Shown here one piece after another: positions 39,517-51,052 of a stretch of DNA of 64,000 nucleotides. Under the pieces are notes generated by a model. That model ran no database searches and was not told the DNA's origin. It worked only from the letters and a program-made list of their open reading frames with translations. The stretch is from positions 310,001 to 374,000 of the forward strand of contig JAUKPH010000023.1 of the NCBI GenBank assembly GCA_030549335.1, given 5' to 3'. The first letter of the stretch is position 1. Every line of letters begins with the position of its first letter. The stretch is from Pontederia crassipes. Taxonomy: Eukaryota; Streptophyta; Magnoliopsida; Commelinales; Pontederiaceae. The position numbers and the translations under genes were made by a program.

Positions 39517-41782
39517 GTCATGTTAGCATTTTAATCTAACATATCATAAAAAAGATTGTTTGATAATATAATAACTAAAAATACCACGTGATGCACTACC
39601 CACATGATGTACTAAACATACCAAAGAGAAGATATTATTAAATTTTATATATATATATATATATTAATGTATATAATTGTGTTTCATTTCAATCAATACT
39701 AAATTATTTATTACTTAATTGTTAATTGTGATATATTTTTTCGTATAATCTTTTTCTTTGTTTCTAACGTTTATATACTATATGTTAGGTCATTCCTTGC
39801 TCTATCTATTTGATTTATTATATTTCTCTCATATTTTTTGTAAAGATTTTTATTTGCACAAAGCCTACAATATACTAATATTATACTAGTATATTTGTAA
39901 CGATTCGAAATTTCATCCTACCTAGAAATTAAGCTCATGTTGGGTCATGTTATTCTTTTCTTCTTGGCTTTAACAATTCAATAAGGCAATAAAGACCAAT
40001 AGTAACAATAACAACTGCTTTTATAAAAATGTGAAAGCTAACAATTTATAATAACTAATAATGATTAAACTGAGATAGAAAATGTGGAAGCTAATAATTC
40101 TTATGTATCGAAAAGACATCTAATCATCATATACTAAAAATATATATATAACATCATAATAATAACAATGAAACTATAATGACAAATTCTAAGATCGACT
40201 TTCGTGTGCAACTACATCACTACGAACTCTATTGCTACACGCGATTCTATTTATGACTTCAGTTACTTGTGAGGTTTAGACACAGGGACATGAAATATTC
40301 GTGAGCAATTACGCTCACTACATAGAATAATAAAAATGGATGCAATAACTTAAATAGAGAAAAAATAGTATTTAAGTCATAAAAACATTAGAGAACATAT
40401 AATAGCAACGCTATACTTTACTTTTCGTTCCTTTTCTATTATTTTAGCACCACAATGAAAGTAAAATAACTTGGGAACTAGAAGAAGAGATGAAAAAACA
40501 AATTTCAAGATTATTTGATAAGTGTTCTATATTAAAGCTACAAATCGATGATGATTATTTTTAAGGGGTAAGAATATAACAACCCAAATATTTAAATAAA
40601 AAGTATTACGAGTTTTTTTGTCAAAACCCTCATGTCTCCTCTATATAAAATCACAAGCCCCTCTTATTAGCATATTTTTTTCTCCACATGAACATGTGAT
40701 GCCTAGGCCTCGAGGAAAAAAAGAAAAATAAGAACAAGAAAGAAGAAAAGAAAGATGAAGGAGAGGAAGAAAAATAAGAAGAAGGGCATAAGAATAAATA
40801 AATGTATATAAAGTGGATTCAAACCCCTTTCTCCCCTCTTAATAAATTTTTGTACTGGATGGAGAGTCAGAGGAATATTCCATTCCTATCGAGGATTGTG
40901 ATTGAGGGTTGAATATTGGTCGTGCTTAGATCTAAATGCTTTATATTCAAATTCTATACATGACGAAAATCCCTTGGTTGTTTGATGTCATGCTCTAGAT
41001 CTAAAGCTTTGGATGAATTTAGGAAAAAAAAACCTTAGACTACATTCTTGCCATGATCAATATGTTTCCAAACAATGTTAAAAGGGTGTTACTATGTCTA
41101 TGAATCACGCCATATGATGTTCTCAATATTTTGGATGTTTTGTCTTGTGATTGTACACTAAAAATTATAATTTTCATGTCTAAAAAATAAAAAATCTTGG
41201 AGCTTCCATGGGCATGATTAGCCTAGTTATGACTGTGATCAAAGGGACATCACAATGGGCAAAACAATTTTAATCATGCCTGTGAAACTATTTTGTTTTA
41301 CGACCATGATAAGTCAAGACACGACCATGATTTCCATGCCACGATTGTGATAGAAAAAGGGTGAAATTCTGTCACATCCGTGAAAAATGGGTTTCACAGT
41401 CATCATGTGAAACTCAATGCCATGACCATATATGGATTTGACAATTTGTAATTAATACGACTTTGAATGTCACACCCCATAACTTTGAATGTCATGACCA
41501 TACAACTTGAATGTCACACTCCATAACTTGATTGTTGATTGTATTATAATTACATAAATGTTATGCATGTTCAATGATAATTATTCTAAAATATGAAGAA
41601 AAAGAGATGTAAAATTGTTTGACAATTGTTAAAGCATAATGAACCAGTTAAAGAATATCTTCCTATCACACATTAAAATAAAAGTGAAGTTGAATAATTA
41701 TTGTGTTTGCTTGTATATAGAAGTTTCATTAGGTGTTTTCCCAATAAAGATTTCATTAGTTGTATTGCTACTATGCCATTGT
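39517..41782. other. AT-rich intergenic stretch with possible LTR relic
   Basis: (TA)n at about 39644-39663. A block at 39896-40581 starts TGTAACGATTCGAAATTTCA and, on the minus strand, contains a TGAGCGTAATTGCTCAC-type word like that in the Del-like LTRs, so it may be an LTR relic. The stretch 41190-41520 is rich in CATGACCATG/CACGACCATG words. No gene recognised. Confidence 0.35.
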
Positions 41783-41959
41783 TGTAGTGTTTTGGAGCTC
41801 CGATCGAGTGAAGTATTCTGCTCAACATGGAGCTAGATTTATAGCGTGATACCATCACGAACTCCACCCCTCCCACGCCATAACTGTCGCCGCCTGAAGC
41901 AGTCGTGATAGGAGCAAATCTTTCGCTCCTATGATGACCATGAAGGTCATTCTATTACA
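41783..41959 (-). mobile_element. 3' LTR of the copia element
   Basis: Begins TGTAGTGTTTTGGAGCTCC and ends TTCTATTACA on the plus strand. It matches 47767-47944 with about 6 percent difference by eye. Confidence 0.9.
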
Positions 41960-41971
41960 TCTCCCACTTGA
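41960..41971 (-). promoter_or_regulatory. Polypurine tract of the copia element
   Basis: On the minus strand AAGTGGGAGA directly precedes the 3' LTR start (TGTAATAG), the classic copia arrangement. Confidence 0.75.
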
Positions 41972-42053
41972 CCGATGTGGTCATGCAATTTTAACACTTT
42001 TATTATTCACGTAGTGTTATTGCGACTTCAATAATCTCACAATTCATGAGGTA

Positions 42054-43380
42054 TTAATAGGAGATGAAAATTTCTTTTTGACTCATGGATTCCTGAGTCC
42101 CATTAAACCAACATGTTTTAATGAATGTTCCTGCTAGAATTTCCTTTGTAAGAGGATCAGCTAGCATGTCATTTGTCGACATGTAGGCTACCGTCACTTC
42201 TTTCTTTTCTACTATGTTCTTTTCTTTAGAACTGTTTGCTCCACTGTCAATCAAACTTATTGCAGCTTGATTATCACAGTACATTTGTAATGATCCATTG
42301 ACCAAATTGAGCCTTAGTTCTAAAAGAAAACGTCTGATCCATACAGCATGAGTGGTTGCCATACTACAAGCAATATATTCAGCTTCTTATGTATGTCTAG
42401 CCACACATCCTTGTTTCTTGCTACCCCAAGAAATAGCTGCACCACCCAACAAAAATAAGTGACATGATGTGGATTTTCGATCATCAATATTCCCTTCAAA
42501 ATTCACATCTGAGTAGCATATAACCTCAAATGTATCAGCTTTGTATGTCAATTTCAATTGTACAGTACCTTTTAGATATCTAAGAATTCTTTTAATAGCT
42601 TCCCAATGTGTTTTTCCAGGATTACTTTGATATCTACTAATTAGACTTACTGGATAAGCCAAGTCAGATTTTGTACATAACATCGCATACATCAAGCTAC
42701 CAGCTGCTTATGCATAGGGAACATCTGCATTCCAAATCTCTTGAATATCTTATTTAGATACTTTTCTTGACTTAAACTTAATGTCCTTGAGTTTCGATCT
42801 TGAATAATTTGAATTCCAAGAACATAGGATGCTTCGCCCATGTCCTTCATTTCAAATTATTTGCTCAATTTTTTTTATTTTATTGAGCATTGTGACATCA
42901 TTTCCTGCGAGCAAAATGTCATCTACATATAATGACATTATTATAAATTTGCTCCCTCTCTTCTTGATGTACACACAATGATCCAATTTACTTGTAATAA
43001 AACTAAATTGGATGATCGTATAGAACTTTTTGTACCATTGACGTGAAGATTTTTTTAAGCCATATAATAATTTTTTCAGCTTATACACTTTGTTCTCCTG
43101 ACCTTCTACCTGAAAATCATCAAGTTGTCGCATACATATGTCTTCACTCAATTCTCCATTGAGAAAAGCAGTTTTTACATCCATTTGGAATAATTCCAAA
43201 TCCATATATGCAACTAATGCCAAGATGACCCTTATGGATGCAAACTTAGCTACTAGAGAATAAATTTCTTGAAAATCAATTTCGGCTTGCTAAGTATAAC
43301 CATTAGCAACTAATCTTGCTTTATACTTTTCAATAGTACCATCAACTCGGTATTTTTCTTGAATAACTATTTGCACCCTA
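42054..43380 (-). pseudogene. copia reverse transcriptase and RNase H
   Basis: Reverse transcriptase reads MDVKTAFLNGELSEDICMRQ (about 43190-43130), VYKLKKLLYGLKKSSRQW and SLYVDDILLAGND with the catalytic YVDD near 42930. RNase H includes MYAMLCTKSDLAYPVSLISR, WEAIKRILRYLKGT and MYCDNQAAISLI (42285-42250), ending SMSQKEIFISY. Stops or shifts lie near 42385, 42700 and 42850, so the polyprotein is not open throughout. Confidence 0.85.
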
Positions 43381-45430
43381 TGAATTGCCTACCTTTTGCA
43401 AGTCACATAGCGCCCATATACTGTTTCGATCGATTGAGTCCAATTCATCTCTCATGACAGCCAACCATGATTCCGACTCAAAAGAAGCAACTATTTCATC
43501 ATATGAAATAGAATCTGTACAATCCTCTATATCAACATCGACGACGTAACACGAAGCTTCGCATTCGTACAGATAATAGTCATCCAAATATGCGGGCGTC
43601 GTCCGGGGCATCTTGTTGCCGATTATACTCGTGGATTGTATGTGTTTCTCTACTTCTGCCAAAGGTTCATTATCATGTATAGGTTCTTCTCCCACTGTTG
43701 GACATATATCCAACGTGTCTTCTTCAGAGTTGACATTATCACCAAGGATAATTAAAGGTTCTCTGTCCTCTTCTTCATGCATATCTTCCTTTTCATTTTT
43801 AAGAAAAGTTGCATCACGACTCTCGATTAGTCTCTTTCATCATGAAATAACCTATACCTTTTGGACTTATCACTATAACCAATAAAACATGCATGTCATC
43901 GTCCTAAAGTCCAGCTTGTCCCTAAGCTGACTTGGAACTAGTACATGCGATTTACATCTCCATTTTCAGAGATGACCCAACTCGGGTTTCCTGCCATTTC
44001 AAAGTTCATATGGCGTTGATTCTACGGACTTCGTGGCTGTGTTTGGGTCGACTAAAATTTGAGAATTTTATTTCTCAGAACTCTAATGATGTGACATAGA
44101 AGTTCATGCGAGTCGTTTGGATAAAAATTTTGGTGCTGGTAGAACTTGGGCGATTGACAAGACATTTTTGGTGTGTGGGTTATGAGAGAGTTCGCGTGCA
44201 TTTGCAAGTTCTGACCTCATGTGAGAACTTTTTTACGAGAACTTATTGTTTGACCGGAACCAAAATCCCGGTGGGCCCGACAAGAACTTTGCATCTTGTT
44301 TGGTGGAATTTCATCAAGTTCTAGTTTTTTTTCCTAACCAAACACAACCCGTGGGAATTTTATTTTGTATGTAATTTGCAGTCATCACTGCTTCACCCCA
44401 AAAGCTTTTAGGGAGACCTGAGTGTGACAACATACATTTAACTGCATTCATCAAGGTTTTATTTTTTTCTTTCTGCTACACCATTTTGTTGTGGTGTATA
44501 AGGCATCGTAGTTTGCCTATTTATGCCGCACCGAATACAGTAATTTTCAAATTCCCAGGAGGTGTATTGTCCTCCTCTATTTGTCCTTAAACATTTAATT
44601 GATTTCTCCAATTTATTTTCAACTTCCATTTCATATCTCTTAAACATTTCAAAAGCTTCAGCTTTTCTTTCCAAGAGATATTAATAGGAGAATTTGGAAT
44701 AGTCATCAATGAATGTTATAAAATATCCTTCATTCCTGTGTGTTGCGACACTCAATGGACCACAAATATCCGAATGAACCAACTTTAACAATTCTTTTGA
44801 CCTTGTTCCTATCGGAAAAGGTTTTCGAGTCATTTTTTCAGTCAAATAATGTTCACAAGGCAATGCTCCTGATATGTTAGGTAGTAGGTTCATTCTAATT
44901 CCTGGATGTCCTAATCTCTCGTGCCAGAGATCAAAATAAAATAGAAAACACAAGGACTCAGAAGTCACATTCATTGATTTATTATTGGCTACTGGAAGAC
45001 AAATAAGTCATGGCCAGTTTCAAACTTTCCCATGGCTAAGACTTTGTTGTTCTTTCCTATAGTTACACGACCTTTATAGAATCTTCTCATGGCTAAGACT
45101 TTGAGGAGAGTAGGAACAGAGACAAGATTTCGACGAATTCTAAGTGTGTATAGCACATCATGGAGGACCATGATACTATCACCCAGATCTAACTTGTATG
45201 TAGCAACACCTTCAACGTCAAGATAGGTGTTGTTCCCCATGAATATTCTCTATTCAAGTTTCTTTAATTCCTTGAAGTTGGTCAAGCCAACCTTGGCCTT
45301 TGCAATATGGAGAGTCGCACCAGAGTCGATCCACCATCCTTCAGCATCTGTCATCGCAGCATTGCACTCGACAACTCCAGCAAATTCAATCTTGTTGGGG
45401 CCTTTATTTTGCGGAGTCCTATTCTGACTC
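43381..45430 (-). pseudogene. copia protease and integrase, interrupted by a MITE
   Basis: The protease motif WWIDSGATLH lies near 45330. Integrase shows WHERLGHPGIRM (about 44930), a zinc finger in which the second Cys of the usual CxxC appears lost (LPCEHYLTEKM), then HSDICGPL, FIDDYSKF and QQNGVAERKK, so D, D and E remain visible. The following WGEAVMTANYIQNKIPT is cut by the MITE at 44037-44346 and resumes KSVESTPYEL. The linker up to the reverse transcriptase (43782-43378) is acidic. Confidence 0.8.
44037..44346. mobile_element. Small TIR element inserted in the copia integrase
   Basis: Ends GGCTGTGTTTGGGT and ACCAAACACAACC are inverted copies. The copia reading IPT-KSVESTP is split at the ACG codon with CGTGG on both sides (44032-44036 and about 44349-44353), a likely 4-5 bp target duplication. 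The superfamily is uncertain; no transposase is present. Confidence 0.7.
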
Positions 45431-46202
45431 GGCTTCTTTCTTGTTGGACAATTGAACTTGAAGTGCCCAAATTTTCCACAATTGTAGCAGGCTCCTCTTG
45501 GTACTTTTGAACGTTGTCCTTTGAATTGTTTCTTGCTGGGACTAAGGTTCTTTTGATGGTGAACGGCATGAGTTTCTTCTTCTCCAGCTTCTTCAGCTTC
45601 ATATATTTTAATTTTCTTTTTGCTTTAGCCATATTTTGTTCCATGGCTAATTGAGCTGGTAGATCAGCAACTGACTTAACGGTTCCGTTAAGCCGAAGTG
45701 TAGTGGTAGCCATATCAAAAGAGGGTGGCAAACTATTTAAAATAGTTGCTACTTGCATGATTTCAGGTAGGACGATTTCTGCGACAATTAGATCTTTGGC
45801 TATAACAACCATTCTGTTCACATGATCTATTACATTATCATTTTCCTTCATTTTATAATTGTTATAATTATAAAAAAAGGAGTTGCACATTAGTATTTGT
45901 TTTGTCATCATATTTATTTTTATGGCATTCCATAGTTCATGTGCAATTTCTTGGGTTTCAAAGACCCTAATTAGATCATCCTCCATGTGAATCATTATGA
46001 AGGATCTAGCTTTGTTATCATTCCGCTCCCACAATTCCATTGCTTTTTCATGTGCATTCTTTTCTTTATCAGTGGCCTCCTCAGAAAACTTAAGAGCAGA
46101 AGTGTCAATTATTTTATGCAAGTTTTTATGCATAAGTTCATAGCGAATTTTTTGACTCCACATATCATAATTCATGCCACTCAACTTTTCCCATCTTGTC
46201 AT
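45431..46202 (-). pseudogene. copia gag
   Basis: Opens MTRWEKLSGMNYDMWSQKIR, a UBN2-type copia gag. SFIMIHMEDDLIRVFETQE and MATTTLRLNGTVKSVADL follow in the expected order. A frameshift near 45510 moves the zinc knuckle (CYNCGKFGHFKFNCP) to another frame. The capsid-like part is open over about 225 codons. Confidence 0.85.
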
Positions 46203-47753
46203 TTCAGTGCAATCATTTTTTAAGACATTTTGTTAAAAAGATTGATCTAGATGTAAAAGGAATAGAATGAGAATTGCTAATTATATTGAAGACAAGAATA
46301 ATAAAAAATTGTGTCAAGAGTATAAAAAAATACCTTTTAAAAAAATATTTATTTAAATTTCAAATTAAGATTCAAATTTAAGTAAATTGAAGTTTTTTTA
46401 AAATATTTAACTTGAATAATTTCCCTTATTTTTTTAATTCAAACAATATATATTAACAAATAAATTTCAACAAAAATAAATAAAAAATATAAAATTTTAA
46501 AAAATACTTAAATTCAAGATGACCATAATTTCTAAAATGCTTGAGTGTATGGATATATATATATATAAGGTTTAAAAATAATTTCAAATTGATCAGAAAT
46601 ATAATTCAATTTTTTTTTGAATGAGGCCAAAATCAATAAAAAAAATAACAAACTTCAATGATAGTAAGGTTAATAAAAATACAAAAATTATATTGCCGTA
46701 ATTCCCTAAAATAAAATAACTATAAAATTCAAAATTTGAATCGGAAATGCATGTAAAATTTGAGTTTTACCGAGCTTGCAGGAATAATGAACGATTTTTA
46801 CTTGCAGTTTCAATGTTAAAAAATAACATATATTTTCTTTTATTAGAAAATTATCACGAGTCAGGGGGCTTAAAAAAAATAAACTAATGTGCAGAATAAA
46901 TAAAAATATAGCGTGAAAGAAATACAATAAGTCAATAACAATGGTGGTTTCTAAAGTAATCAACTTCAGTCAAAAAATTTCGCAGATATATTTCCAAAAA
47001 ATATTAATAGGCAAACTCTTGAAGGATCTAAATGAATGTTAAAATTTATCAATCACAATATTATGACAAGCTAAATTTGATATTGAAATAAATAAATGTA
47101 AAGGGAAAGAAGATAACTTAATAAAAAAAAATATTTTCTATTCTGATTAATTCATAATGTCAATCTAAACTCAGTATTTAATATAGTTTCCGTCTAATTA
47201 AGTAGGAGTAAATCGTATCAATTAATATGGGGCTTTAAAAAAACTTACAGTTTGCATGCAATATGATGTTTATATGATAACAAGTGACAAGGGTCTAGAT
47301 TTAATATTATATTTGATCAATAAATCTACGACTGGGATTTATTAAAACACTTTCGTCTTCCTGTTCATCTTCTTTGATTGTTCTCAAAAACGCGTGGGTG
47401 CGTACCTTTCACCAAAGCCAGGGGAAGGGTCGATTGTCGGCGGAGTTTCGTCAGAGGTAAAATTGGAGGTCGGAGAACGTTCACAGTGGACGTGGAAGGC
47501 GTGTAGCAGCGTCAATTTTGGATCTTGCATAGTCGGGAATGATGTGCGCCAAAAACATTTTGGGAGGGTCACCGGATTCGCAGTGCCTCCGTCAGTTCGT
47601 CCGTCGTCGTCCAGAGGTGCTTAGGTTCGCTGCAGGATTCCATCGAACAGAGAATCGAAAGCAGTTCGCCAGAAGAGAGAAAGAAATAGATCGCCGAAAT
47701 CATGGAAGAAAGAAGAAAAGAGCGAATTGCCGAAGCTCGCAGCGCAACCGGAA

Positions 47754-47765
47754 GCTCTGATACCA
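47754..47765 (-). promoter_or_regulatory. Primer-binding site of the copia element
   Basis: TGGTATCAGAGC on the minus strand, one base after the 5' LTR. This is the exact plant site complementary to initiator tRNA-Met. Confidence 0.95.
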
Positions 47766-47766
47766 C

Positions 47767-47944
47767 TGTAGTGTTTTGGGGCTCCGATCGAGTGAAGTAT
47801 TCTGCTCAACATGGAGTTAGATTTATAGCGCGATACCTTCATGAACTCCACCCCCTCCTGCGCCATAATTGTCGCCGCCTGAAGCGGTCGTGATAGGAGC
47901 GAATCTTTCGCTCCTATGATGACCACGAAGGTCATTCTATTACA
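47767..47944 (-). mobile_element. 5' LTR of the copia element
   Basis: Same termini as the 3' LTR (TGTAGTG..TATTACA). The primer-binding site adjoins it on the gag side. Confidence 0.9.
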
Positions 47945-47949
47945 ATTGC

Positions 47950-48510
47950 AATTCTATGTAGCCTATGCTTATAGCTACAAATATAAAGAATATAAGAATA
48001 TTATTTAAATTAGTTAATGCTTGATAATAAAATTTAAAAAATATCATCCTATATATTGGATAATTACATAACAAAATATTATTAAGATACATATGAGCCA
48101 TGAGCATAATTAATTGTTTTTATTGTTAATTGTCATAACTAATATAATCTAAACTTTCTTCTATCATAAAAATAGTACATGAGTTTGTGAGACTACCATA
48201 TGGGGCAACTTTTACCTCTACTTTTATATAGATAAAATATAGATATTTAAATAAACTTTTAAAGATATCACCCTAAATATTGGATAACTGCGTTCCAAAA
48301 ATGTTGTTAGGACATATATATATATATATATCAATCATGAATATAAATTAGATTATTTAAAAATAAACTTTTTTAAATTTTTTAAAAAGGTATTTAAATA
48401 ATAAAGGTGTCACATACATGTTCTTTTCTCTTCAAGAGAATGCAAATTGTATTGGAATTGTGCCATTGCAATTTTTATGCCACTATATTTATAGGTACAA
48501 ATATAGAGAA
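47950..48510. other. AT-rich intergenic stretch
   Basis: No gene. (TA)n near 48314-48332. Confidence 0.45.
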
Positions 48511-48519
48511 TAAATATTA

Positions 48520-50390
48520 GAAAAAAATTACACTAAATATCCTCCACCTTTAAGGTTTGCTCAGTCATATCCTCCGACTTCACTTTGTAACATAAATGCT
48601 CTTCATCTTATAACGCGTTTCACTCGATGCCCTCTTTACCTGGGATAGTCGATTTTTCGGTTTTTCATCGACGTGACGTCCACGTGGCCATCTCTTCTCT
48701 CCTCCATGCAAATAGTTGTGCGATGTGGCATGCTCCGACGTGGTACATAAAATTACACTAATGTCCTCCAACTTTAAGGTTTGCTTAACAGTAACCTCAA
48801 ACTTTACTTTGTAACACAAATGCCCTTCATCTTTTAACACGTTTCACCCGATGCCCTCTTTACCTAGGACAGTCGATTTTTTTATTTTTTCTCGACGTGA
48901 CGTCCACGTGACCATCTCCTCTCTCCTCCATGCAAATAGCCATTCGATGTGGCATGTTTTAATGTGGCACCCCATATTAAACCATCTTATTTATTGTAAG
49001 TTGACCACTCACTAGTAAATTATTTCCTTATTTATCTCTTTGCTGTCATTCGTGTGAAACCAAGGTTGTCAGGATCGCTTTTCAAGATAGGATCGTAAGG
49101 GGCTTCGAGGATCGATGATCGTAGGATCGAATCGAGGATCGTAAGATCCTACCCCATGAATAAAAAATTATTTTTTAATAAAAATAATAAAGTAGTATAT
49201 TTATCCATAAATATTATGTTTATATATAAGTTAATTAAACATTGACCATTACTACTTTATTGATATTTTCAAGTCTAATAGATAATTTTTTTATATCATC
49301 CGAAAGATAATATGATATATTCTTAAAAAAACACTAAAATAATAATAATATATAATATTTGATCTTAATGAATTATAATATTTATTAGTGTGCAATATGA
49401 TTCTTAGTATACGTGCAATAATAAAAATTAATTTTGATGTAAGATAATATAGTGATTAGATTCATAACATAACATTAGAAGATATTAAAATTCATGAAAG
49501 TGAGACTAAGATATGTAATATATATAAATAAAATAGTTAAATCTAATTTTCTCAAGGACCTTTATGTTTACTTCTATTTTTTTATTTGAATAAATTAAGT
49601 TGTGTTAATATTGTAGGATCGCTAGGATCGTAAGATCCTACTGATTTTAAGATTCGGCTATAGATCCGGCATAGATCCTACGTTTAAGATCTTCCAGATA
49701 GGATCGAGATCATTTTCTGTCCGGAGGATATCTTACTATCCGGATCGAGATCCTGACAACCATGCGTGAAATCTCCTTCGAAGTTCGCACTCTTTCACCA
49801 TTCGCTCTCCTTCGTCGTTCGTCTCCTTCATCGTTCACCTTTCGTGTTCGTCGACCGTCGTCTTTGCCCAAATTTGTATAATTTTATGTGCATTTGGCGA
49901 GCAAACTTTAAAGTTGAAGGACATTTGATGTAATTTTATATGCCAAGTCAGAGCATGTCACGTCGGATGACTATTTACGTAGAGAAAAGAGGAGATGATC
50001 ACGTGGATGTCACATCGATGAAAAATTAAGAAACCGATTGTCTCAGGTAGAGAGGGTATCGGGTGAAACGTGTTGAAGGATGAAGGGTATTTGTGTTACA
50101 AAGTAAAGTTGGAGGGTATCGCTGACAAAACCTTAAAGTTGGAGAGCATTGATGTAATTTTATGTCCCACGTCGGAGTATGCCACATTAGACGACTATTT
50201 ACATGAAGGAGAGAGGAGATGGCTACGTGGACGTCAAGTCGACGAAAAATTGAAAAATCGGCTATCCCATGTAAAGAGGACATCGGGTGAAACACGTTAA
50301 AAAATGAAAGACATTTATGTTTACAAACTGAAATTGGAAGGTATCGCTAAACAAATCTTAAAGTTTGAGAGCATTTAGTTTAATTTTTCT
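48520..50390. mobile_element. Large foldback Mutator-like element (1871 bp) with 9-bp target duplication
   Basis: Flanked by TAAATATTA at 48511-48519 and 50391-50399, an exact 9-bp duplication as Mutator elements make. Each arm is about 480 bp and contains two tandem copies of a unit of about 240 bp (left: AAATTACACTAA..CCTCC..CTTTAAGG at 48525 and 48768; right: inverse copies near 49880-50150 and 50150-50390). The middle holds a nested MITE. Frames inside (48580-48840, 50070-50300) are arm sequence. Confidence 0.85.
49067..49763. mobile_element. Nested MITE with GGTTGTCAGGATC ends
   Basis: Begins AAGGTTGTCAGGATCG and ends GATCCTGACAACCAT in inverse. GTGTGAAACC and GCGTGAAATC flank it (8 of 10), a possible decayed Mutator-type duplication. 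Both subterminal regions are packed with AGGATCG words; the core is AT-rich. A relative lies at 56943-57622. Confidence 0.7.
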
Positions 50391-50399
50391 TAAATATTA

Positions 50400-50890
50400 C
50401 TTAAGTCAGTAACCATTTGATAATATTTTAAAGATATCATATTATATATTAAATAGTTAAATGACAAAAATACTGTTAGGATATATTCGAATCCTAAATT
50501 TATTTTATTTATTATTAAATACCATAACTAATGTAATTTTTAATTTTTTAAAAAATAGTACTTGATTTCATTAAGACAAGGAAATATAACAACTTTTACC
50601 TTTCCTTTTATATAGATGCTCGTATATTCGATATTGCCCTCTACAATGTGTGGATATTACACAGATAAAATCTATATTTATAAAACTATAAGTAATTGCA
50701 TGTGATATTTATATTATCAATAAATATAGAATTATAACAAAATAAAAAAAATCTAAATAAATTTTAATACTCATGTTTATCTTTTTAGTTATTTTTTTGT
50801 TTTTTTAAAAATAAATCTAACATAGTTTTATTTTTTATATAACAATTTCTGCTTGCAGGGAAATAAGGTCCACAGCCCACTGGGCACCTT
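50400..50890. other. AT-rich stretch upstream of EME1
   Basis: No gene recognised. Confidence 0.4.
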
Positions 50891-50895
50891 GGACA

Positions 50896-50922
50896 AATAA
50901 ATATAAACCAATCGGTCACGTG
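50896..50922 (+). promoter_or_regulatory. Possible core promoter of EME1
   Basis: AATAAATATAAA (TATA-like), CCAAT and a CACGTG G-box (50917-50922) lie within 27 bases, about 130-155 bases before the start codon. Assignment rests on sequence and position only. Confidence 0.3.
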
Positions 50923-51052
50923 CATTTCACATGAACATGACCGTCTCCTTTCGACCGCCAAAATTGTTGATCCAAAACAAAAATGAAAAACCCCTAAATT
51001 CAACCAAAACCGACGCCTTTCTCGTTGCCCTTCTCCGTCCCGGCGTCGCATC

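Larger units (their letters stand above)
41783..47944 (-). mobile_element. Ty1/copia retrotransposon, nearly complete, minus strand
   Basis: Two LTRs of about 177 bp flank gag, protease, integrase, reverse transcriptase and RNase H in copia order on the minus strand. A canonical primer-binding site and polypurine tract are present. Flanking bases ATTGT (41778-41782) and ATTGC (47945-47949) form a 5-bp target duplication with one mismatch. The LTRs differ by about eleven substitutions and one indel, so the insertion is not recent. A MITE lies in the integrase region and several frames are broken. The leader between the 5' LTR and gag is long, about 1.5 kb. Confidence 0.9.

Noticed and set aside
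43378..43885. Separate acidic protein gene on the minus strand
   Set aside because: It is the linker between integrase and reverse transcriptase of the copia polyprotein.
48580..50300. Frames at 48580-48840 and 50070-50300 as genes
   Set aside because: They are the same repeat unit read in the two inverted arms of the foldback element.
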